Positions 51,402 through 61,026 of a DNA stretch of 64,000 nt are shown here, in pieces (within the stretch, counting starts at the first letter, position 1; every line of letters starts with the position of its first letter). The stretch comes from Accumulibacter sp964420975. Its GTDB lineage: Bacteria > Pseudomonadota > Gammaproteobacteria > Burkholderiales > Rhodocyclaceae. The stretch covers positions 21,993 through 85,992 of the forward strand of contig CAYQVH010000015.1 of the NCBI GenBank assembly GCA_964420975.1, in the 5' to 3' direction. The translations under genes and the position numbers were made by a program. The notes beneath the pieces were generated by a model that saw nothing but the letters and a program-made list of their open reading frames with translations, did no database searches and was not told the origin of the DNA.

Positions 51402-52398
51402 GATGCTCTCCCTGCGGCTTGTCCTCAGTTTCCGAGGAAATAAAACGTTCGATCTTGAGCGCGTATTGTCCCCCCTGCTGGCCGTAGCGACATTCCATTA
51501 GGGGAACGTCATCGACCAGCACGACCAGTTTCTCCGGGAGGTCGATCGGTACCACGTCACCCACCTTCATCTTGAGGATCTGGCGCAGACTGACGGTCGC
51601 GGTTGCCAGGGTCGCCGCGAGTTCAACTTCGGCGTTGGTCAGCTGTCTGCGCAAGTTATTGATCCAGCGCCGGTCGGTCGAAAGCTGCTCACTTTGCATC
51701 GTGCTGAAGAGGAGGTCGCGAATCGGTTCGACCATCGAATAGGGAAAGCAAACGTGCAGATCGGCGTTCGAACCGCCGAATTCAAGCGAGAAGGTCGTCG
51801 AGACGACGATCTCGGAAGGGGTCGCGATGTTGGCAAACTGTGAGTTCATCTCCGAGCGGACATACTCGAAGGTCAGATCGAAGACCGGTTTCCACGCTCG
51901 CCCGTACTCGGTGAAGACGACGCCGAGAAGTCCCTTGATGATGCGCTGCTCGGTTGCCGTGAAGTCACGGCCCTCGACCCGTGTGTGAAAGCGACCGTCG
52001 CCGCCGAACATGTTATCGACGACCAGAAACACCAGGCTCGGGTCGAAGACGATCAGCGCGGTACCTCGCAAGGGTTTGGCGAGCACCAGGTTGAGATTGG
52101 TCGGAACGACCAGATTACGGGTGAACTCGCTGTACTTCTGGACCCGGATCGGTCCCACCGAGATCTCGGTGCTGCGCTGCATGTAGTTGAAGAGACCGAT
52201 CCGCAGGTAACGCGCAAAACGCTCGTTGATCAGCTCCAGCGTCGGCATGCGACCGCGAACGATTCGCTCCTGCGTGCCGAGGTTGTACGGCCGGACGCCC
52301 TCAGGTCCCTCCGGGGTCGAATCGGGCTCGCCGGCTTCGCCCGTGACACCCTTAAGTAGGGCGTCTACTTCATCTTGCGAGAGGAAATCGCCGCTCAT
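51394..52398 (-). CDS. fliM: Flagellar motor switch protein FliM
   Basis: 334 residues, the enteric length. The N-terminal LSQDEVDALLKGV is the CheY-P docking peptide; the middle domain has GDGRFHTRVEGRDFTATEQ and the C-terminal SpoA domain VGDVVPIDLPEKLVVLVDD. It is the central part of the rotor switch. Confidence 0.97.
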   Translation of the reverse strand: MSGDFLSQDEVDALLKGVTGEAGEPDSTPEGPEGVRPYNLGTQERIVRGRMPTLELINERFARYLRIGLFNYMQRSTEISVGPIRVQKYSEFTRNLVVPTNLNLVLAKPLRGTALIVFDPSLVFLVVDNMFGGDGRFHTRVEGRDFTATEQRIIKGLLGVVFTEYGRAWKPVFDLTFEYVRSEMNSQFANIATPSEIVVSTTFSLEFGGSNADLHVCFPYSMVEPIRDLLFSTMQSEQLSTDRRWINNLRRQLTNAEVELAATLATATVSLRQILKMKVGDVVPIDLPEKLVVLVDDVPLMECRYGQQGGQYALKIERFISSETEDKPQGEHHG

Positions 52399-52403
52399 CG
52401 CGA

Positions 52404-52949
52404 CTACTGGATGATGAAGGACGTGAAAAGAACCTCCTTGATCGGTCCTTCACGTTTCTTGACCTTGCCCACCGGGTCGAGAATGCCGTTTACCTGGTCC
52501 TTGATTTCTCTTGCGAGAGCTTCCTTGCCTTCCTTGGTGATGAGTTGCGACGCTTTCTTGCTCGACAACAGCAACGTAATGTCGTTGCGTAGCTTGGGGG
52601 TATACATCTTCAACTGATCGCCGACTTGCGCGTCCTCGACTTCGAGCGAAATGAGCAGTTGCAGGAACTGGTCGCCATTATCCGGTACCAGATTGACCGT
52701 GAACGATTCGAGCGCGACGTAGATCGGTACCTCTCGTTCGACCTTCTTCTTCTTCGCGGGTTTGGCCTTTTCTACGGGTACCTCGTCGTCATCGTGTTCT
52801 GGTGTCGGCTTGAGCAGGAGGTAGGCAGTCGCTCCGCCCAGGCCGAGGAACAGCACAACCGCGACAACGACGATAATCAGCAATTTCTTGTTGCTCTTCG
52901 CTGGAGCCCCTTCGCCGGCTTCTGTCGCCGGCTTCGCGTCCCTGGCCAT
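52404..52949 (-). CDS. fliL: Flagellar basal body-associated protein FliL
   Basis: 181 residues. A cytoplasmic lysine-rich start, one transmembrane helix (about 24-46) and a periplasmic stomatin-like domain (LVPDNGDQFLQLLISLEVED) are seen. FliL surrounds the stator and supports torque. The gap to fliK is 77 bases. Confidence 0.95.
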   Translation of the reverse strand: MARDAKPATEAGEGAPAKSNKKLLIIVVVAVVLFLGLGGATAYLLLKPTPEHDDDEVPVEKAKPAKKKKVEREVPIYVALESFTVNLVPDNGDQFLQLLISLEVEDAQVGDQLKMYTPKLRNDITLLLSSKKASQLITKEGKEALAREIKDQVNGILDPVGKVKKREGPIKEVLFTSFIIQ

Positions 52950-53026
52950 AGCGCCCCTTCCCCCTGGATGATGCGGTTACTCGTGGTCGCCCAGCAGGCG
53001 AGCGCTGTGGGACGCCCGTGTCGACG

Positions 53027-54208
53027 CTAAGCGAAGGTGTCAACGAGCGAGTTGCCGTGGCGAGCAAGTGTCGCCCCCGGCAAGCCGCCGACCAAACCGC
53101 TCCCAAGTATAGCCCGATCGCCCGTGCTATGGGGTGGGTCTGCTGTCTGCCGCGGGTCTCCGGACGGTTGGCGGAACGATTCACTGCCGACGCTGACTTG
53201 TCCCAGCTCGACACCGGTGCTAGCCAGCATTTCACGCAGGCGCGGCAGCGCCGACTCGATGGCCGTCCTGACTTCGGCACTTGCCGCGACAAAGTGCGCG
53301 CTAGCGGTCTGTTTGTCGAGTTGCAGGCTGACCGCGATGCTTCCCAGCTGCGGCGGGTTAAGCGTCAGTTGTGCCGCCTGCCGGTCGTTGTTGGCGAACC
53401 ACACCAGCTTGTTCCCGAAGTCCGTACTCCACGCCGTATCGTCGAGCGGTCGCGCAAGATGCTGTGTTTCCGGACTTTGACGAGCGGCGACCGGCGTGGT
53501 GTGGAAAGCCATGACGGGCGTCGACGGCTCGGTCGGCGACGGCCGGGCGGCCAGTGGCTGCGGGTTATCATCCGGCGCAAGAAACGAGCGGTCGAATGGC
53601 TGGAGGGAGGCGTCGGCGATGCGTGCCGGTTGGCTGACGGCAAACGCTGGGTCCGTGGAGGCCACTTCAGCAACGGGGACCACCGGCGTCAGCCCATTGC
53701 TATCGGCGATCGCTTGTCGAGCCAAAGGCAACACGAGCGGGGCGGCGGCAAGTTTTGCCGCCTTGCCGTTGCCGCCATCGACGGGCGACGCCAAGGCAAT
53801 GGCGCTTGTGGCAGGCGGCGCTACGGTGGGCAACAGCCCGTCTAGGACGATCCCGCCAGCCCCCGTTGCGTCGACGGACGTTGAGTCGCCGCTCTCGGTT
53901 AGCTGAGGCTCGGGTTCTGGCGAGCGATCCTTGTTCAGGGGGGGGAAGTTCAGGGGGGCAAAGGTTACCTCCAGCGTCGCCAAGAGCGACGCGTTGTCGT
54001 CGGCCAGCCCGCCAGAAAGCGCGGTGCCCTTTTCCTCGGCCAGCGTTGTCTCCTCCGCCGGCAGCCCGCGCGCTTCCGGCAGGCCGAAAAGAATTTTCGC
54101 GAAATCGGTGCCGCTGTTGTTTCCTGTGCTCAACGCGCTTGATCCGACGTCTCCTGGGGAGGCCGAAGGCATGAGGTGTGGCAACGACGAAACGACGGCA
54201 ATCGCCAT
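53027..54208 (-). CDS. fliK: Flagellar hook-length control protein FliK
   Basis: 393 residues. The poorly conserved, proline/alanine/serine-rich N-terminal two thirds acts as a ruler. The C-terminal domain (LTLNPPQLGSIAVSLQLDKQ, LPRLREMLASTGVELGQVSV) is the FliK switch domain that makes FlhB change specificity. ATG 54208 has AAGGAT upstream, and a sigma-54 promoter lies 40-50 bases before it. Confidence 0.93.
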   Translation of the reverse strand: MAIAVVSSLPHLMPSASPGDVGSSALSTGNNSGTDFAKILFGLPEARGLPAEETTLAEEKGTALSGGLADDNASLLATLEVTFAPLNFPPLNKDRSPEPEPQLTESGDSTSVDATGAGGIVLDGLLPTVAPPATSAIALASPVDGGNGKAAKLAAAPLVLPLARQAIADSNGLTPVVPVAEVASTDPAFAVSQPARIADASLQPFDRSFLAPDDNPQPLAARPSPTEPSTPVMAFHTTPVAARQSPETQHLARPLDDTAWSTDFGNKLVWFANNDRQAAQLTLNPPQLGSIAVSLQLDKQTASAHFVAASAEVRTAIESALPRLREMLASTGVELGQVSVGSESFRQPSGDPRQTADPPHSTGDRAILGSGLVGGLPGATLARHGNSLVDTFA

Positions 54209-54244
54209 GGTTGTGATCCTTTCAACAGCAGCTACCTGACCGAA

Positions 54245-54259
54245 GCAAGGATCGTGCCG
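54245..54259 (-). promoter_or_regulatory. Sigma-54 (-24/-12) promoter of the fliK-R operon
   Basis: On the minus strand CGGCAC-GATCC-TTGC, one mismatch (first base) from TGGCAC-N5-TTGC. It sits in the gap between the fliJ stop and the fliK ATG, so fliK to fliR can be transcribed apart from fliF-J. Confidence 0.85.
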
Positions 54260-54266
54260 ATTGTGC

Positions 54267-54746
54267 TCAGGGTTCGCCTTGACCGTCGTGTTTGCGTGCT
54301 GCGAACTCGTCTTGCACCTTTTGTTCCTGGCGTGACTCGATCTTGGCTTCGTTGGCGTAATGACGCTGCGCAAGCGTATCGAAAGTCTTCAGCCAAGCGC
54401 GCTGCTGCTGCCACGCCGTCTGACCGGCGGCGGTCGACCGCTCTTGCTGGCTGACGACCTCGTACTGTTGGGCGATGGCGTCGTCGAGGCGGTCGAGGAA
54501 ATCCTGGTAATTGCGCCACTCGGGTTGTCCGAGACCTTCCTGCGCCGCCAGCCGGAAGCGGAGTGCGTACTCTTCCCGGTATTGCTGCAGCAGGCCGAGC
54601 TTGTTCCGGGCGTCGTTTTCCGCCGCGATGAGATCGGCGAGGCGTCGCGTGGCCGCATCGGAACGGCTTTGCATCAGTTCGAGAACGGCCTGCAGGGAGA
54701 ACGGTCTGGCCACCGGTGTCGTTGCTGGGTTCTGGCAAGAACCCAT
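54267..54746 (-). CDS. fliJ: Flagellar export chaperone-like protein FliJ
   Basis: 159 residues from ATG 54746, helical coiled coil throughout (RPFSLQAVLELMQSRSDAAT, LLQQYREEYALRFR). A GTG at 54713 (giving 148 residues, exactly the enteric length, VARPFSLQAV) is an attractive alternative; neither start has a clear ribosome site. FliJ is the stalk in the FliI hexamer and links it to FlhA. It is the last gene of the fliF-J block. Confidence 0.88.
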   Translation of the reverse strand: MGSCQNPATTPVARPFSLQAVLELMQSRSDAATRRLADLIAAENDARNKLGLLQQYREEYALRFRLAAQEGLGQPEWRNYQDFLDRLDDAIAQQYEVVSQQERSTAAGQTAWQQQRAWLKTFDTLAQRHYANEAKIESRQEQKVQDEFAARKHDGQGEP

Positions 54747-54825
54747 TCTAACAGTCCGTCGGCTTGCCAATCGTGTTCGCCGTGGCCGAGTTCGTGCTGG
54801 ACTTGACGAATGGCTGGACAGGTTG

Positions 54826-56259
54826 TTAGCGCGTCGCGGCCTGTCCGGCGGCGACAAACAGCGACTGCAACTGATGGAGGCTATCCACGTAGTCGGCCTG
54901 CTGCGCCAGGCTTTGTTGGAGGAAGGCTTCGAACCGTGGGTAAAAGGCAATCGCCTGATCGAGCTGAGGGTCGGAACCGGCAACGTAGGCGCCGACGCTG
55001 ATCAGGTCGCGCGACCGTTGGTAGCGTGAAAACAATCGTTTGAAGCGTCGAATCTGATCGAGATGCGTGGGGGTGACAAGGTTGACCATGGCGCGCGAGA
55101 TCGACTGTTCGATGTCGATCGCCGGGTAGTGACCGGCGTCGGCGAGTGTCCGCGAGAGAACGATGTGTCCGTCGAGAATCGCTCTTGCCGCATCCGCAAT
55201 GGGATCCTGCTGGTCGTCACCTTCCGTGAGGACGGTATAAAAGCCGGTGATCGATCCGCCACCGTCGGCACCATTGCCGGCGCGCTCGACGAGTTGGGGC
55301 AGGCGGGCGAAAACGGAAGGGGGGTAGCCGCGCGTGACCGGCGGCTCGCCAATCGCCAGGGCGATTTCCCGCTGCGCCATGGCGTAGCGGGTCAATGAAT
55401 CCATGATCAGCAACACATGCCGCCCGCGATCGCGGAAGTACTCGGCGATAGACGTCGCGTAAGCGGCGCCTTGCAACCGCATCAGCGGACTGACGTCCGC
55501 CGGGGCGGCGATGACCACCGAACGACGCAGTCCCTCCGCGCCGAGAATCTGCTCGATGAATTCCTTGACTTCACGACCCCGTTCGCCAATGAGACCGACG
55601 ACGATGATCTCGGCTTCGGTATACCGCGCCATCATGCCGAGCAGGACGCTCTTGCCGACGCCGGAGCCAGCAAAGAGCCCCATGCGCTGACCCTGGCCGA
55701 CGCAGAGGAGGGCGTTGATCGCTCGCACGCCGACGTCCAATGACCGTTCGATCGGCGCCCGCGACATCGGATTGACCGGACGACTGTGCAGTGGGCGCAT
55801 CGACTTGGCGTGCAACGGGCCGAGGCGGTCGAGCGGACGCCCGGCACCGTCGAGGACTCGGCCGAGCAGGGATTCGCCGACGGGAACCAGTTTCGCCCGG
55901 TCGATCGAGCGACGCCGGGCGGGGGGCAGGCGGTCGATACGGGGCGGTGGGTTGCGCGTCTCGAGCGCGACGACGCGAGCGCCGGGAGAAAGGCCATAGA
56001 CGTCTTCCGACGGCATCAGGAACAACCTTTCGCCGTTGAATCCAACGACTTCGGCTTCAATCGGCGACCCGCCAAACGGAGTGATGCGACACGAGCTGCC
56101 GAGCGGCAGCTTGAGGCCGGACGCCTCCATGACGAGTCCGTTGATCCGCGTCAGGTGACCGCTGGGAAGCAGGGCATTGATTTGTCCGGCGGCGCGCCGG
56201 CAGCCTTCGAGGAAGTGGGTCCAGGTGGTGAGATGGGGATTGCTGGCGTGATCGCTCAT
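54826..56259 (-). CDS. fliI: Flagellum-specific export ATPase FliI
   Basis: 477 residues. Walker A FAGSGVGKS lies near residue 196-204 and Walker B in HVLLIMDSLTRYAMAQRE, with PVTRGYPPSVFARLPQLVER as the F1-like signature. It unfolds and releases export substrates. The start overlaps the fliH stop (56256-56259, ATGA), so the frame's upstream ATG at 56298 is unlikely. Confidence 0.97.
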   Translation of the reverse strand: MSDHASNPHLTTWTHFLEGCRRAAGQINALLPSGHLTRINGLVMEASGLKLPLGSSCRITPFGGSPIEAEVVGFNGERLFLMPSEDVYGLSPGARVVALETRNPPPRIDRLPPARRRSIDRAKLVPVGESLLGRVLDGAGRPLDRLGPLHAKSMRPLHSRPVNPMSRAPIERSLDVGVRAINALLCVGQGQRMGLFAGSGVGKSVLLGMMARYTEAEIIVVGLIGERGREVKEFIEQILGAEGLRRSVVIAAPADVSPLMRLQGAAYATSIAEYFRDRGRHVLLIMDSLTRYAMAQREIALAIGEPPVTRGYPPSVFARLPQLVERAGNGADGGGSITGFYTVLTEGDDQQDPIADAARAILDGHIVLSRTLADAGHYPAIDIEQSISRAMVNLVTPTHLDQIRRFKRLFSRYQRSRDLISVGAYVAGSDPQLDQAIAFYPRFEAFLQQSLAQQADYVDSLHQLQSLFVAAGQAATR

Positions 56260-56978
56260 CGGCTGCCGGCAGCGTGCTGTTCGACGGCGGCGAGCCACTC
56301 GTCGCTGATGCCGATGGCCTCGAGGACGCGCCGCCAGCGCGTTTCGAGCGTCGCGTCGACTTCGCTGGCGCCGAGTTCGACCCGACAGCCGCCTGCCGTC
56401 AGCGCGGCGTCTTCCATGATCCGCCAGTTGCTGTGCGCGAGCTGGTCGCCTAGCCGGCTGCGTATCAACTCGGCGTCGGCGGGACTGACGAAAAGCAGTG
56501 GCTGTCCGTGGTGTGCGTGTAGGCTCGCCACCGCCTCGCGCACGATCGGCAGCACCAGCTCGGGTCGGAGACGCAGGCTCTGGCGAAGCACCTGGCTGGC
56601 GATCTCGACGCCAAGCGCAAGCAGCTGTTCGGCGATCGCCTGATCAAGGCTGGCCAGCGCTGGTTGCAGATGCTCAATCAGGGCCGCGAGGCGCGCCGAT
56701 TCGCCTTGTGCGGCGGCCAATCCTTCCTGATAGCCGTCGGCATAGCCCGTCGCGTGCGCGTCCTGATGCACACATTCCAGCTCTGCGGCCGTCGGCAGAG
56801 TGACCACCGGCGCTGGCGGTGGATCTTCCTGGCGAGTGAAATCGTCACCGCTGCGCTCGATCGTGGCTGACTCGCTGACGGGTACGAACGCTGGCGCCGC
56901 TGTCGCCGGGGCATCAAAGTCCGCCAGCTCCCAGCGTTGATAGGCGGTCAACCGCTCTTTGGGGATCCACTTGTTCAC
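56256..56978 (-). CDS. fliH: Flagellar export ATPase regulator FliH
   Basis: 240 residues. The conserved N-terminal tryptophan (YQRWELADFD), the glycine-repeat helix region (ATGYADGYQEGLAAAQGES) and the C-terminal FliI-binding domain (QSLRLRPELVLPIVREAVAS) fit FliH. It tethers FliI to FliN. It lies 13 bases after fliG. Confidence 0.95.
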   Translation of the reverse strand: MNKWIPKERLTAYQRWELADFDAPATAAPAFVPVSESATIERSGDDFTRQEDPPPAPVVTLPTAAELECVHQDAHATGYADGYQEGLAAAQGESARLAALIEHLQPALASLDQAIAEQLLALGVEIASQVLRQSLRLRPELVLPIVREAVASLHAHHGQPLLFVSPADAELIRSRLGDQLAHSNWRIMEDAALTAGGCRVELGASEVDATLETRWRRVLEAIGISDEWLAAVEQHAAGSR

Positions 56979-56991
56979 TGCGGCGGAGTCA

Positions 56992-57990
56992 TCAAATCAT
57001 CGGCTCACCGCTGGCGCCGCCGAGAACGATTTGGCCCTCGTCGGCCAAGCGGCGGACGATCTTGAGGATTTCCTTCTGCTCGGCTTCCACCTCGGAAAGC
57101 CGAACCGGACCGCGCGAGTCAAGGTCCTCACGCAACATTTCAGACGCCCTTTGCGACATGTTCTTGAAAATCTTCTCGCGCAGCGATTCGGTGGCGCCCT
57201 TCATGGCCAGGATCAGCGATTCCGACTGGACTTCGCGCAGCAGCAACTGGATCGCGCGGTCGTCGAGGTCGAGCAGGTTTTCGAAGACGAACATTTCGTC
57301 GAGGATTTTTTGCGCCAGGTCCGGGTCGTATTCGCGGATCGAATCGAGGACCGCGGTCTCATTGGCGCTGCCCATGAAGTTGAGAATTTCGGCGACTGCT
57401 CCCGCCCCGCCTTTGGCCGCCTGTTTCAGGCTCGCCGACCCGGACAGCAGCCGAAGCATGACGTCGTTCAGCTCGCGCAGCGCTTCCGGCTGGATGCCCT
57501 CGAGGGTCGCGATACGCAGGATGACGTCGTTACGCAGACGTTCGGTAAACTGATTCAGCACGTCACCCGCGTGATCGTGTTCGAGATGGACGAGAATGGT
57601 GGCAATGATCTGCGGGTGTTCGTTCTTGATCAGTTCGGCGACAGTCGGCGCGTCCATCCACTTCAGACCCTCGATGCCGTTCGTCTCTCCCGGCTGCAGG
57701 ATGCGCGAAATCAAGTTGGACGCCTTGTCGTCGCCGAGCGCCTTGGTCAGCACCGATCGTACGTAGGCATCCGTGTCGACGTGGACGGCTGCCGATTGTT
57801 CCGCCGCTTGGTGAAACTCGGCCAATACCTCCTCGACTTTCGCTCGCGGCACCGATCTGAGCGCGGCCATCGCGTGGCCAAGTTTCTGCACCTCCTTCGG
57901 GCCGAGATGCTTGAGCACTTCTGCGGCGTAGTCTTCGCCCAGCGTAACGAGGAGAATCGCGCTTTTCTCGAAGCCTTCGTCAGGTGCCAT
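56992..57990 (-). CDS. fliG: Flagellar motor switch protein FliG
   Basis: 332 residues, family size. It shows ILLVTLGEDYAAEVLKHLGP, the EHPQIIATILVHLEHDHAGD middle-domain motif and the C-terminal torque helix with charged residues (DDRAIQLLLREVQSESLILA). It links the MS ring to FliM and meets the stator. It overlaps fliF by 11 bases. Confidence 0.97.
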   Translation of the reverse strand: MAPDEGFEKSAILLVTLGEDYAAEVLKHLGPKEVQKLGHAMAALRSVPRAKVEEVLAEFHQAAEQSAAVHVDTDAYVRSVLTKALGDDKASNLISRILQPGETNGIEGLKWMDAPTVAELIKNEHPQIIATILVHLEHDHAGDVLNQFTERLRNDVILRIATLEGIQPEALRELNDVMLRLLSGSASLKQAAKGGAGAVAEILNFMGSANETAVLDSIREYDPDLAQKILDEMFVFENLLDLDDRAIQLLLREVQSESLILAMKGATESLREKIFKNMSQRASEMLREDLDSRGPVRLSEVEAEQKEILKIVRRLADEGQIVLGGASGEPMI

Positions 57991-59728
57991 GGGTGCCGGT
58001 CCATTCCTTGATGATGTTGGCTACCAGTTTCGGATCCTTTTCGGCCAGCGCGCGCGCAACGGCAATCTGCTTCTCAAGCAGTTCAGCCGGAGTCGGTGGC
58101 TTCTCCTTGCCTTCTTCCTCGGCTTCCTCGCCGGCCATGACGTCCACCCTGCCGCCAAGCGTCGGTTCCGGCGGCGCTGGCGGGAACATCGTTTTCACGA
58201 GCGGGCGAACGACACCGAGCAGGAGGTAGGCGATGATGCCTGCGATGGCCGCGTACTTGACGACTTCCTTGACCATCGAAAGCGTCTCCGGGTCGCGCCA
58301 CGGCGGCGGGCCTTCGTCCTTCTCCACCACGGTGAAGGGGGCGTTGGCGACCGAGATCGTGTCACCGCGCTCCTTGTTGAACCCCATGGCCTCCTTGACC
58401 AGATCGCTGATTTGCTTCAACTCGGCGTCTGGCAACGGCTTGTTCACCAGTTTGCCTTCCTTGCCGACTTCCTTGCGCTGATTGACAACAACCGCCGCCG
58501 ACAAGCGCTTGACTGTGCCAACCGCCTGTTTCACGTGCCGTATGGTCTTGTCGACCTCGTAGTTGATGGTTGAGTTCTTACTGGTTGAAATCGGCTGGCC
58601 GACGCTGGCGAGCGGCGCCTGGACGCCCGCGACGCTGATTTGGCCGGACGGCGTGGTGCCGCCTTGACGTCCCGCCGCTCCGGCTGCCGGACCAGCGCCG
58701 GCGACCGGCGGCTGCGTCAACGGGGCCGTGGGCGGTACCGGTGGCTGGTTGCTGAGCGCGCCGGGAACTCCCTGTGCCACGGGATTGGTGCTTGCGGTTT
58801 CACTGGTCTGCTGGCTACGGATGCTGATCTCGGGCGGCGTCACGTTTGGGCGATGCGTTTCCGCCGTCTGCTCGCTCTGCGAAAAATCGATCTCGGCGGC
58901 GATCTGCACGCGCGCGTTGCCGGGACCGACGAGCGGCGTCAGGATGTCCTCGATGCGTTTAATGATGCTTGACTCAACTTCCTGGACATACTTGATCTGT
59001 GTCGGGTCGAGGCCAGCTTCGAGCAGACGGCTCTTGCTCTGGGAGAGCAGCGCGCCACTCTGGTCGAGTAGCGTCACGCTGGCCGCCGACAACTGCGGCA
59101 CGCTGGCGGCTACGAGGTTCTGGATGCCGGCGATCTGGCGCGCCTCAAGGGTGCGTCCCGGATAGAGGCTGAGCAGTACCGAGGCCGACGGTTTCAGTTC
59201 CTCGCGCATGAAAACGCTGGGTTTCGGAATCGCCAGATGAACGCGTGCCGTATGGATGGCCGCGATCGACTGAATCGTGCGTGCCAGCTCGCCTTCTAGC
59301 CCGCGTTGGTAATTCACCTGTTCGGCAAACTGACTCAGGCCGAACTTCTGGCTCTCCATCAGTTCAAAGCCGACCGCGCCGCCACGCGGCAGACCCTGCG
59401 TCGCCAAACGCAATCGAACGTCGTGTACCCGATTTTCGGGAACCAGGATCGCACTGCCGGATTCGCTGAATCGGTAAGGGACGTTCATCTGCTCGAGGGC
59501 GGCAATGATGGCCCCCCCGTCACGTTCGCCGATGTTGGAGAAGAGGACGCGGTAGTCGCCCTGCCGGTAGACCAGCGCGGCGGTTAGCAGCAGCGCGACG
59601 ACCGCAGCCACGGCGACGATCAGCAGCACTTTCTGCGGGTTGGTCAGACGCGCCAACGCCTCGCGCGCCCGAGCCAGGGGAGTGCCGGCGCCTACCGCTT
59701 CTGGAGTGTCTGTTCCCGCTACTGCCAT
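57980..59728 (-). CDS. fliF: Flagellar MS-ring protein FliF
   Basis: 582 residues. Two transmembrane helices (about 34-53 and near residue 490) bracket the periplasmic ring domains (YRVLFSNIGERDGGAIIAAL, GFELMESQKFGLSQFAEQVN, AVVVNQR). The C-terminal tail binds FliG. It starts the fliF-G-H-I-J block; I see no convincing sigma-54 or sigma-28 element in the 104 bp between it and divergent fleS. Confidence 0.97.
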   Translation of the reverse strand: MAVAGTDTPEAVGAGTPLARAREALARLTNPQKVLLIVAVAAVVALLLTAALVYRQGDYRVLFSNIGERDGGAIIAALEQMNVPYRFSESGSAILVPENRVHDVRLRLATQGLPRGGAVGFELMESQKFGLSQFAEQVNYQRGLEGELARTIQSIAAIHTARVHLAIPKPSVFMREELKPSASVLLSLYPGRTLEARQIAGIQNLVAASVPQLSAASVTLLDQSGALLSQSKSRLLEAGLDPTQIKYVQEVESSIIKRIEDILTPLVGPGNARVQIAAEIDFSQSEQTAETHRPNVTPPEISIRSQQTSETASTNPVAQGVPGALSNQPPVPPTAPLTQPPVAGAGPAAGAAGRQGGTTPSGQISVAGVQAPLASVGQPISTSKNSTINYEVDKTIRHVKQAVGTVKRLSAAVVVNQRKEVGKEGKLVNKPLPDAELKQISDLVKEAMGFNKERGDTISVANAPFTVVEKDEGPPPWRDPETLSMVKEVVKYAAIAGIIAYLLLGVVRPLVKTMFPPAPPEPTLGGRVDVMAGEEAEEEGKEKPPTPAELLEKQIAVARALAEKDPKLVANIIKEWTGTHGT

Positions 59729-59832
59729 GCTGAGGTGGCGCTATCCAATCGCGATTACGCAGAAAAAAAATGAAAAAAAGCTGATAATTGGCTGGCTATT
59801 GTAGCGGTTTATTGCAACCGTCTTTTCATCGC

Positions 59833-61026
59833 ATGAGCGAAGCCCCGCAAGTATCCGACTCGGAAAGCAGTGCCCGGGAGTTGCGTCGCGCTTTCGACGT
59901 CTTCAACCAGGTTTCGCTGGCCCTGACCGAGTCGTATCAGGGCTTGCAGGCACGCGTCGAGTCGCTGACCACCGAGTTGGCGGTTGCCAACGGCGAGTTG
60001 CGCCGCCAGTTCGAGGCCAAGGAAGCCTTGTCGGAACGGCTGTCGCTATTGCTCAATGCCTTGCCGGCAGGCGTCGTCGTCCTCGACAGCAGGGCGACGA
60101 TCGGCGACGCCAACCCGGCGGCGCAGCAGCTGTTGGGCGGACAGATCGTCGGCGCGTCGTGGCCCGAACTGCTACGCGCGTGTCTGGTGGCGACCGAGAC
60201 ACCGAATGAATGGCAGTTCTCCGGACAGCGACTGTCGATCGTCGAAAGCCCGCTCGATTCCGCCGGCGGGCGCCTGCTTCTGATTCACGACGTGACGGCA
60301 GCCCACCAGTTGAAAGCCGAACTCGAAAGGAATCAACGCTTGGTTGCCATGGGCGAAATGGCCGCTTCGCTCGCGCACCAGTTGCGCACTCCTTTGGCGA
60401 CCGCGCTACTCTACAGCGCGAATCTCTGCCGCGCCGAACTTGATCCTGGCGCGCGCACGCGCTTTGCCGAAAAAACGACCGCACAACTCAAGCGCCTCGA
60501 GCGTTTGATTCAGGAGGTACTGTCGTTTACGCGTGGCGAGCACGTCGGTTGCGAGGTGGTGGTGGTCGAGCCACTATTGCGCGAGGCGGCACAGGTGGTT
60601 GAGCCGCTGTTCGGCGAACGCGGTGTCAGCTTCGAGGTGGTTGCCGGCACCGGGAGCGCCGCGGTCATCGGCAGTCGGAAAGCGCTGACGGGTGCGCTTG
60701 TCAATCTGCTGGAGAACGCCTTGCAGGCCAGTGTCGCCGGCGGACGCGTTCGCTTGGTCGCCAGTGTCGTCGAGGGTCAGATTCGTTTCAGTGTCAGCGA
60801 CAGCGGCTGCGGAATCGCTCCCGACATTCAGGAGCGCGTTTTCGAACCGTTCTTTACGACGCGCGGCCAGGGAACCGGTCTCGGACTGGCGATCGCGCTC
60901 GGCGTGGCGCGCGGCCACGGAGGGACGATCAAGGTGAGTTCAGTGCCGGGCGCCGGCTCCGAGTTCGTCATGCTGCTGCCGAGTGAAGGGTCGGTCGGCG
61001 AGCGCGCAGCGACGATGGCGAGCTGA
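59833..61026 (+). CDS. fleS: Flagellar sensor histidine kinase, FleS/FlrB-like
   Basis: 397 residues with no transmembrane helix, so cytoplasmic. A coiled coil (about 20-70), a PAS domain (about 70-155), the H box SLAHQLRTPLATALLYSANL (H182), N box NLLENALQAS, G1 DSGCGIA and G2 GQGTGLGLAIALG follow. This layout is that of FleS/FlrB kinases that activate the sigma-54 regulator encoded next. The stop overlaps the fleR ATG by one base. ATG 59833 is preferred over 59788 for the conserved start, though the ribosome site is weak. Confidence 0.88.
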   Translation: MSEAPQVSDSESSARELRRAFDVFNQVSLALTESYQGLQARVESLTTELAVANGELRRQFEAKEALSERLSLLLNALPAGVVVLDSRATIGDANPAAQQLLGGQIVGASWPELLRACLVATETPNEWQFSGQRLSIVESPLDSAGGRLLLIHDVTAAHQLKAELERNQRLVAMGEMAASLAHQLRTPLATALLYSANLCRAELDPGARTRFAEKTTAQLKRLERLIQEVLSFTRGEHVGCEVVVVEPLLREAAQVVEPLFGERGVSFEVVAGTGSAAVIGSRKALTGALVNLLENALQASVAGGRVRLVASVVEGQIRFSVSDSGCGIAPDIQERVFEPFFTTRGQGTGLGLAIALGVARGHGGTIKVSSVPGAGSEFVMLLPSEGSVGERAATMAS